A stretch of 28,871 bases of DNA from a virus, in IMG/VR virus record IMGVR_UViG_3300008450_000333, positions 1 through 28,871 of that record. One strand, written 5' to 3'. Below the pieces are notes generated by a model. The model saw only the letters and a list, made by a program, of their open reading frames with translations, was not told the DNA's origin and did no database searches. The translations under genes were made by a program, and so were the position numbers. The first letter of the stretch is position 1, and each line of letters opens with the position of its first letter. Shown in pieces: positions 23,783 through 28,871 of the stretch.

Positions 23783-24361
23783 ATGGAAAAATTACCAATA
23801 TACCGATTTGAAGTAGGTGAGGATGACGATGCTCAGGTTACAGCGGTAGCCCTTGTGGATATGCCGGCCATTGAAATGAATTGGCAAGCCTTTAATTCTG
23901 TTCAGAGGTTTGCAGCCGATAAAGAAAAGCGCATTATTTCCGGTCCGTTAATGGTTGCTGATTTGCCTATTTACCGTAAAGATGAACAAGGCGAATATTA
24001 CGGACTATTCACGGCTGAAGATATTTACAACATCCGAAACAAGTTTTTCAAAGCCAACAACATCAAAGAGGTAAACGCAATGCACGACCCAAACCAAATG
24101 ATTGATGGCGTGTACATGGTTGAATCTTTCATTATTGATTCTAAAAGAGGTATTCACTCTCCTGAAGGATTTAAGCTGAAAGACGGTAGCTGGTTTGGTA
24201 GCTACAAGGTGGACAATGAGGACGTATGGGAGAACTTTATAAAGACAGGAGAGTTTAAAGGGTTCTCAGTTGAGGGGGTGTTTAACATGGTGAAGATTGA
24301 CAAAAAGCCTCAAACAGTTATTGAGGAAATCATTGACATCATCAAGCAAATTGAGGACTAA
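23783..24361 (+). CDS. XkdF-like putative prohead protease
   Basis: The start is ATG 23783, 14 nt after the start of the late TCTATTTGT box; a GTG at 23780 is also in frame. The 192-residue product contains RIISGPLMVADLPIYRKDEQ, GEYYGLFTAEDIYNIRNKFF, VNAMHDPNQMIDGVYMVESF and GSWFGSYKVDNEDVWENFIK followed by GEFKGFSVEG. This is the pattern of XkdF-type phage proteins, regarded as serine proteases that mature the prohead; H and S residues in AMHD and GFSVEG are candidate catalytic positions. It lies next to the scaffold-like and capsid genes, as such proteases do. Confidence 0.75.
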   Translation: MEKLPIYRFEVGEDDDAQVTAVALVDMPAIEMNWQAFNSVQRFAADKEKRIISGPLMVADLPIYRKDEQGEYYGLFTAEDIYNIRNKFFKANNIKEVNAMHDPNQMIDGVYMVESFIIDSKRGIHSPEGFKLKDGSWFGSYKVDNEDVWENFIKTGEFKGFSVEGVFNMVKIDKKPQTVIEEIIDIIKQIED

Positions 24362-24362
24362 A

Positions 24363-24392
24363 AAAGCAACAAAACAACAACAATCTATTTAA
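24363..24392 (+). promoter_or_regulatory. late-type promoter motif, copy 3 (degenerate)
   Basis: AAAGCAACAAAACA (24363-24376) and TCTATTTAA (24384-24392), 21 nt from start to start. The first box keeps AGCAA and the last CA; the second differs in the last two bases. The ATG at 24405 lies 21 nt from the start of the second box. Confidence 0.4.
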
Positions 24393-24404
24393 TAAAAAAA
24401 GACA

Positions 24405-24992
24405 ATGAAACTTACACGTAAAGAAGCATTCGAGAAAATCAAAAAGCTTTTGTTCTCAGATGAGAAAAAGTTTGAAGAGGCAAAGTTAGCCGATGGAACT
24501 ATTATACAATGGGAAGGGGAGATAGGCGAAGGAGTGGCAATTATGGTAGTAAGTGAAGACGGAAACACAATGCCAGCCCCTGACGGCACTCATGAACTTG
24601 TTGACGGTACAATGGTAACAACCGTTGGCGGTTTGGTTACGGCTATCGAAAAGCAAGAAGAAGAGGCAAGCGATTTTGAAGCTGCATTTGCAAAGCACGT
24701 TGAGGACTTCAGCAAAGTGATTGAGCGTGTTACCAATTTGGAAAAGAAATTGGCTGAGTACGAAAGCAAGTTCAGTTCAATTAGCGAAGAGGTTAAGAAC
24801 ACCGAGAAGAGTGTTACCGATAAGTTTAGCGCAATTGAAAAGGTTATTGATGAAATAGCCAACATGCCTGAAGAAAATCCAAAGGACAACAAACCGGCAA
24901 ACGCTATACCGGCATTTTTTGCGAAAAAGAAAACCGAAAAGAAAGACCCGTTGGCAGCTTACGTGGAGTGGAAGAAACAAAGACAAAACTAA
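24405..24992 (+). CDS. putative capsid scaffold protein
   Basis: The 195-residue acidic product has a helical start (TRKEAFEKIKKLLFSDEKKF), a beta segment with repeats of the G-T/D-G type (KLADGTIIQWEGEIGEGV, PAPDGTHELVDGTMV), then a coiled coil (about 85-155; VERVTNLEKKLAEYESKF), and a basic lysine-rich tail (FFAKKKTEKKDPLAAYVEWK). A coiled coil between a protease gene and the major capsid gene, with a basic C-terminal end that could bind the capsid protein, is the layout of scaffold proteins. A decoration protein is the main alternative. Confidence 0.6.
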   Translation: MKLTRKEAFEKIKKLLFSDEKKFEEAKLADGTIIQWEGEIGEGVAIMVVSEDGNTMPAPDGTHELVDGTMVTTVGGLVTAIEKQEEEASDFEAAFAKHVEDFSKVIERVTNLEKKLAEYESKFSSISEEVKNTEKSVTDKFSAIEKVIDEIANMPEENPKDNKPANAIPAFFAKKKTEKKDPLAAYVEWKKQRQN

Positions 24993-25013
24993 TAACCAAA
25001 ATATTTTAAAACA

Positions 25014-25958
25014 ATGGCAGGATTTGACGTAGGTAATTTAAGTAATTACACCAAAACCAATGAGCAGATGCTCATCATTAAGTCGTTCTTCGAACCGAAG
25101 ACCGCATCCCTAATGCAGAAGCTAACGGGAGTTAAACAAGCAATTCAACTTCCTACTTTATCGGATGATGCTTATTGGGCAGCCGGTGGAACTTGTGGGC
25201 TGGTAACAGCTTCAGGTGATACCACTATCAATGCCCGTGTGCTTACAATCGGTAAAGTAAAGATTGAAAAACAATGGTGTATTGCCGACCTTGAGGCAAA
25301 GTACACTCAGTTGTTACTTTCTCCGGGTTCAAACTATGAGGCATTGCCGGGTGGTATTGACGAGGCGTTTATGAATGCCTTTATCGGAGCGCAACAGGAA
25401 AAAATCGAGAAGGCTATTTGGCAGGGTGATACCACCAACTACCTTGATTCGTTGAAGCGTTTTGACGGATTAATTAAGATTATCAATGCAGCTTCAGGCC
25501 CTGTTCAGGCAAATGCAGCCGCTTACATTACTCCGGTTACTTCAATTACCGCATCAAATGTAATCAGCGTTATGCAGGCCGTTTACAATGCCATCCCAGT
25601 TGAGATTCTCGACAAGCCGGATTTGAAAATCTTTGTGGGTACTGACATCAGCCGTTTGTATCAGCAAGCTTTGATTAACGCCAACCTGTTCCACTTCATC
25701 CCGAATGCCAACAGCTTAGCTGAGTACCCATTGCATGGAACAAATGTAATGATTGTGCCTGTTAACGGATTGAATTCACAAAACAAGATTTACGCCATGA
25801 GAACTTCAAACATGTTCTTAGGTGTGGATTTGGAAGGTGAAGAGGATGAGTTGAAGGTATGGTATTCTCAGGATTATGATACTGTTTATGCTCGTCTTAA
25901 ATTCAAGATGGGTGTTCAGGTGTCACAAACCACAGAGATTGTTAAGTTCACAATTTAA
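25014..25958 (+). CDS. major capsid protein
   Basis: The 314-residue product follows the scaffold-like gene by 21 nt. It has MAGFDVGNLSNYTKTNEQML, an N-arm, QAIQLPTLSDDAYWAAGGTC, then KVKIEKQWCIADLEAKYTQL and EEAFMNAFIGAQQEKIEKAI-like helix (GIDEAFMNAFIGAQQEKIEK), as in HK97-fold capsid proteins. VEILDKPDLKIFVGTDISRL and NKIYAMRTSNMFLGVDLEGE belong to the axial domain. Codon use here is the most G+C-rich and regular of the window, as expected of a highly expressed gene. Followed by a terminator-like hairpin. Confidence 0.8.
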   Translation: MAGFDVGNLSNYTKTNEQMLIIKSFFEPKTASLMQKLTGVKQAIQLPTLSDDAYWAAGGTCGLVTASGDTTINARVLTIGKVKIEKQWCIADLEAKYTQLLLSPGSNYEALPGGIDEAFMNAFIGAQQEKIEKAIWQGDTTNYLDSLKRFDGLIKIINAASGPVQANAAAYITPVTSITASNVISVMQAVYNAIPVEILDKPDLKIFVGTDISRLYQQALINANLFHFIPNANSLAEYPLHGTNVMIVPVNGLNSQNKIYAMRTSNMFLGVDLEGEEDELKVWYSQDYDTVYARLKFKMGVQVSQTTEIVKFTI

Positions 25959-25963
25959 TTCAC

Positions 25964-25994
25964 GGGGGAGTAAAATCCCCCTTTAATAATTTTT
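25964..25994 (+). terminator. terminator-like hairpin after the capsid gene
   Basis: GGGGGA (25964-25969) pairs with TCCCCC (25976-25981) over a 6-nt loop, followed by TTTAATAATTTTT. Interrupted T tract suggests partial termination, which would lower transcription of the downstream gene relative to the capsid gene. Confidence 0.65.
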
Positions 25995-25998
25995 AAAC

Positions 25999-26517
25999 AT
26001 GGCATGTGCAATAGTTAGTGGTTACGCACTTGATTGTAAGGACACGGTAGGGGGTATAAAAAACCTTTACATTACCGAACTTGCAAACGTGAGTTCAGTT
26101 GCTGAGAATGCTTCGGGTTTTGTAACCGGAATCACAAAGGCAAATGGAACAAAGTTCTTCAAGTATGCGTTAGAACCAAGAGGACAAAACAACTTTACCC
26201 AAAACATTCAGGCAGATGCTACCGTTGGAACTGTTGCTTACGAGCAAAACATTACAGCCAACTTTGTGAAGTTGCAATACGAAACGCAGATTAAACTTGA
26301 CTTGATCATAAAGAACAGGACTGCTGTAATCGTTGAAACAATGGACGGAAGTTATTGGTTGTTTGGAAAGGACAACGGAATGCAGGTTACCGGTGGTACT
26401 TCGGTATCCGGTCAGGCAATGAATGAGTTTCAGGGATATACCCTAAACTTTCAGGGGATGGAAAAGTCACTTGCAAACGAGGTGGATAGTTCCATCATAG
26501 CAGGACTGCAATCGTAG
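25999..26517 (+). CDS. virion protein, possible major tail tube
   Basis: The 172-residue product has a beta-rich sequence without enzymatic motifs: VGGIKNLYITELANVSSVAE near the start, FFKYALEPRGQNNFTQNIQA, then IKNRTAVIVETMDGSYWLFG and a late GYTLNFQGMEKSLANEVDSS. This order, an (I/V)K..YI start and a G-Y-x-L-x-F-x-G-x-E end, occurs in abundant tail proteins of Bacteroidetes phages, so it may form the tail tube. It is flanked by two terminators, giving it its own short transcript between the capsid and spike units. Neck protein is an alternative. Confidence 0.5.
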   Translation: MACAIVSGYALDCKDTVGGIKNLYITELANVSSVAENASGFVTGITKANGTKFFKYALEPRGQNNFTQNIQADATVGTVAYEQNITANFVKLQYETQIKLDLIIKNRTAVIVETMDGSYWLFGKDNGMQVTGGTSVSGQAMNEFQGYTLNFQGMEKSLANEVDSSIIAGLQS

Positions 26518-26543
26518 TTTTCTCATCATATTAAAGGTCAATT

Positions 26544-26570
26544 AGCCCCGTAACTGGGGCTTTTTGTTTT
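26544..26570 (+). terminator. rho-independent terminator
   Basis: AGCCCC (26544-26549) pairs perfectly with GGGGCT (26556-26561) over a 6-nt loop, followed by TTTTGTTTT. It lies 27 nt after the previous stop and directly upstream of a late-type promoter. Confidence 0.9.
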
Positions 26571-26600
26571 ATAGCAACTTTTCACTTTTTTTCTATTTGT
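26571..26600 (+). promoter_or_regulatory. late-type promoter motif, copy 4
   Basis: ATAGCAACTTTTCA (26571-26584) and TCTATTTGT (26592-26600), 21 nt from start to start. The ATG at 26607 is 15 nt from the start of the second box. It directly follows a strong terminator, which makes a true transcription start likely. Confidence 0.6.
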
Positions 26601-26606
26601 TGGTAT

Positions 26607-27095
26607 ATGATAAGGTTTCAGAAAGGTGCGGTTAATCAAGTCACGGTTACATTGACCGAGAATAGCACGTTGGCTGACCCTATCTATCTGTTTAAGTTTG
26701 TCAATCAGCAAACAGCGGTAAACTACTATTTTATTGCTACCGATACCAGCCAATACAAGGAAAGGTTTAATGAGTTTGAGGTAGAAGAAAAGACCGGAGC
26801 CAATACGCTGGCAGGTGAGGTAAGTATAGGCAATGAGGGTTTTTACAATTACTATGTTTACGAAACTTCATTGAGTAGCTTATCGGGATTATCAACGGCT
26901 GAAGATGCAGTGCCTTATATCGTTACTGAAGTTGAAAACGGGTTGGTTTGGGCTATACCACAGGCAACTGACATAATAGAATATGAGGTTCAAAACACAT
27001 CTATTGTTTACCAGCCTATTGATTTTGACTATGTACTACTTGAATCAGTTGGTAATATACTTTTAGAAACAGGATATTTAATTGAACTTGAATGA
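26607..27095 (+). CDS. virion-associated protein, unknown position
   Basis: The 162-residue product is beta-rich: MIRFQKGAVNQVTVTLTENS, YLFKFVNQQTAVNYYFIATD, GEVSIGNEGFYNYYVYETSL, ending with a hydrophobic repeat-like tail (VLLESVGNILLETGYLIELE). This form occurs before tail-spike genes in Bacteroidetes phages and may be a fibre connector or neck component. It opens the last late unit, overlapping the spike gene (ATGA). No enzymatic signature. Confidence 0.55.
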   Translation: MIRFQKGAVNQVTVTLTENSTLADPIYLFKFVNQQTAVNYYFIATDTSQYKERFNEFEVEEKTGANTLAGEVSIGNEGFYNYYVYETSLSSLSGLSTAEDAVPYIVTEVENGLVWAIPQATDIIEYEVQNTSIVYQPIDFDYVLLESVGNILLETGYLIELE

Positions 27096-28351
27096 GCGAA
27101 GATAAAAAAATAAGTGAGATGGATTTAGTTGCTGCCAATGCAAGCGGGGATGTTTTCCCAATGCTTCAGGGTGGTGCTAACTATCGGACTACGTTGTCAA
27201 AGATTCAAACCTACCTTCAGGATAATATGACTTTGGGCATAACCCAAGCTGGTGTTTATTTGGTAAAGGTTAACGGGGAGATTATCAGGTATGACGACAC
27301 AAGCGATACGCCTATACAGGATGCTATCAATGCAGCAGTAAAGGATAATGTTGGTGGTGGCTCTGACTTAGTGGTTTTGGCTAATTACTGCAACTATGTT
27401 GGTGGTAGAGGTAACGGAAAACAGGAGCAAAATATTATTCTAAAGGACGATATTAATTTACTTTTCTTAGGTAGTGGTAAGTTGTATTCAGATTCTACCG
27501 ATGATACTCCATTATTTACTGACAACGGCACACAGGTTCAGGTTTTCTTTTTGGGGTATTGTAATTTTGTTCGCTACGGTGGAGCAGGCACAAACAACCG
27601 ATGCGCTGTAAAACTGACCAATGCTTCAAGTGAGGTTTATTTCCCTGACTTTGTGGTAGCTGATACTTCAACAGGTTCAACCAACAGCTTTGATATTGCG
27701 GGTTCAATTAATATCGGTAACGGATTTTGGACTGGTGCAATAACTATTTCAGGAGGCACGAATATTATAAATGTTGACCCGCACTATGCACCAAACGTAA
27801 ACATATCTGGCGGAACTACTTATTGGAATGGCAGATTTGGGAATCTTGGACAATCAAACGGTACATTGAGAATAGTTGGCAATGGAGCATCTATAAATCA
27901 ATCAGGTGGTGTTTTATATTTATCAAACGGAACTGTATCTTTATCATCATCTTTTAGCGCAGGTCAAGCATACCTGTCAAATATGATATTTAAAACAATA
28001 GCAGTTTCATCATCAGCAGACGTCCATATAAGTAATTCAATTATTGGAGAAAGTGATAATGAAGCAGGTACACAGGTTAATGTTTCAGGTGGCACAATCA
28101 GATTAGTTGGTTGTCAGATATTTGGTAGTGATACATCAAACCCAGACCCAGGTTATGGAATACAATGCACAAATGGCACTTGTATAGTAGATTCAACAAC
28201 TATTGTAATGGAAGAACTTTACAGCGGTGGTATCAATTCAATACTTCAATCAGGTGGTGGAGTTGTTAAAAACTACTTCTCAATATCAAATACAGCAACA
28301 TCAGGAACTATTGGTATAGCAGCCTTAACAGTTAATGCAAGCGTAACATGA
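27092..28351 (+). CDS. tail spike or fibre, beta-helix type
   Basis: The 419-residue product starts with a helical, conserved head-binding-like part (DKKISEMDLVAANASGDVFP, then RTTLSKIQTYLQ). From about residue 100 it consists of short beta repeats rich in G, S, T and N (ITISGGTNIINVDPHYAPNV, GNGASINQSGGVLYLSNGTV, VNVSGGTIRLVGCQIFGSD), the pattern of a right-handed parallel beta-helix as in phage spikes and pectate-lyase-like proteins. It probably binds or cuts a surface glycan of the host. No catalytic residues can be named. The gene overlaps the portal gene (ATGA). Confidence 0.65.
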   Translation: MSEDKKISEMDLVAANASGDVFPMLQGGANYRTTLSKIQTYLQDNMTLGITQAGVYLVKVNGEIIRYDDTSDTPIQDAINAAVKDNVGGGSDLVVLANYCNYVGGRGNGKQEQNIILKDDINLLFLGSGKLYSDSTDDTPLFTDNGTQVQVFFLGYCNFVRYGGAGTNNRCAVKLTNASSEVYFPDFVVADTSTGSTNSFDIAGSINIGNGFWTGAITISGGTNIINVDPHYAPNVNISGGTTYWNGRFGNLGQSNGTLRIVGNGASINQSGGVLYLSNGTVSLSSSFSAGQAYLSNMIFKTIAVSSSADVHISNSIIGESDNEAGTQVNVSGGTIRLVGCQIFGSDTSNPDPGYGIQCTNGTCIVDSTTIVMEELYSGGINSILQSGGGVVKNYFSISNTATSGTIGIAALTVNASVT

Positions 28352-28871
28352 GCAAACACCTTATAAAAATAGACTTCACAAACGATAAGATTCCTGAGTT
28401 CGTTGAGCCAAAATCAACCTCAGTTTTCAAATACGTTAAGTACGGTGAAAACAACGACTATCCGCAATTCCTTACCGTTTTGTTTAATCGTTCAGCAAAG
28501 CATAACGCTATTTGCACCGACAAACAGTTGTACATAACAGGCAAAGGTTGGTACTTTGATTCTGACGGCATGGAAGACAAGGAAAAAATAAAGCTTCAGG
28601 CTTTTATTGATAATCCGAATCCATACGAATCACTCAAAGACCTGCTTAATAAAACAGCCCTTGACGAGTTGATGTACGGTGGTTGTTATCTTAAAGGTGT
28701 AAACGGTAAAAACGGGCTTATTGCTGAGGTATATCATGTGGATTACAACACGGTTAGAAGCAATGAGGACAATACCGAGTTCTATATTTCAAACCATTGG
28801 TTGACTAATGACGGTGCGCCTAACAACAACATCAAAAAAGAACACGTTGAAGTTATACCAGCTTACGACCC
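28348..28871 (+). CDS. portal protein (partial, cut at window end)
   Basis: The first 174 residues are present. After MSKHLIKIDFTND come VFKYVKYGENNDYPQFLTVL, FNRSAKHNAICTDKQLYITG and GKGWYFD, then ALDELMYGGCYLKGV and VYHVDYNTVRSNEDNTEFYI, which match the N-terminal part of portal proteins in Bacteroidetes phages (G-E/D-N-x-Y-P...S-x-K-H-N-A-I...K...I-x-G-K-G-W). The portal forms the ring through which DNA enters the head. It starts by overlap with the spike gene, an uncommon place for a portal gene. The rest lies beyond 28871. Confidence 0.8.
   Translation, partial: MSKHLIKIDFTNDKIPEFVEPKSTSVFKYVKYGENNDYPQFLTVLFNRSAKHNAICTDKQLYITGKGWYFDSDGMEDKEKIKLQAFIDNPNPYESLKDLLNKTALDELMYGGCYLKGVNGKNGLIAEVYHVDYNTVRSNEDNTEFYISNHWLTNDGAPNNNIKKEHVEVIPAYD

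Overview
The window is part of the genome of a tailed double-stranded DNA phage (or prophage) of a Bacteroidetes host. The phage call rests on a RecT/exonuclease pair, a helicase/methyltransferase pair, both terminase subunits, a tail-chaperone frameshift gene, a tape measure protein, an XkdF-like protease, a scaffold-like protein, a capsid-like protein and the start of a portal gene. The Bacteroidetes call is inferred from A+T-rich, A/C-rich leaders without Shine-Dalgarno sites, promoters close to TTTG/TAnnTTTG, and structural proteins of types I associate with Bacteroidetes phages. No integrase, lysis gene, DNA polymerase or tRNA gene is visible, so lifestyle cannot be decided here.

Layout. 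Positions 1-2940 carry the end of an unknown gene and a tightly coupled early operon: RecT, PD-(D/E)XK exonuclease, a DnaA domain-IV-like protein, an HTH protein and a small membrane protein. Positions 2940-4890 are an accessory island: a zinc-ribbon ORF, a DEDDh exonuclease bounded by a 23-bp perfect inverted repeat, and a reverse-strand winged-helix/membrane gene, separated by three palindromic sites that resemble integron attC sites. Positions 4890-10230 hold a methyltransferase-like gene, a structured leader, an SNF2-type helicase with a DNA methyltransferase, replication-associated proteins, small unknown proteins and an HNH nuclease. Positions 10240-14935 hold a sigma-like protein, then a chain of overlapping genes for glycosyltransferases, two related methyltransferases, membrane/lipoprotein genes and unknowns. 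From 14934 to the end is the virion module: small and large terminase, tail chaperone (-1 frameshift), connector, tail proteins, tape measure, protease, scaffold, capsid, putative tail tube, a beta-helix spike-like protein and the portal start.

How it works together. Genes are mostly coupled by ATGA or TAATG overlaps. Two kinds of start region recur. An early-type one (TAnnTTYG, 4 nt, then a 16-nt identical leader) precedes RecT and the helicase. A late-type one (ATAGCAAYTWTTCA, about 8 nt, TCTATTTGT) precedes four structural units. The sigma-like protein at 10241 is a natural candidate reader of the late sites, but that link is inference. The most unusual elements are the attC-like cassette island inside a phage, the recurring late promoter motif, and a leader before the helicase that can form mutually exclusive hairpins.
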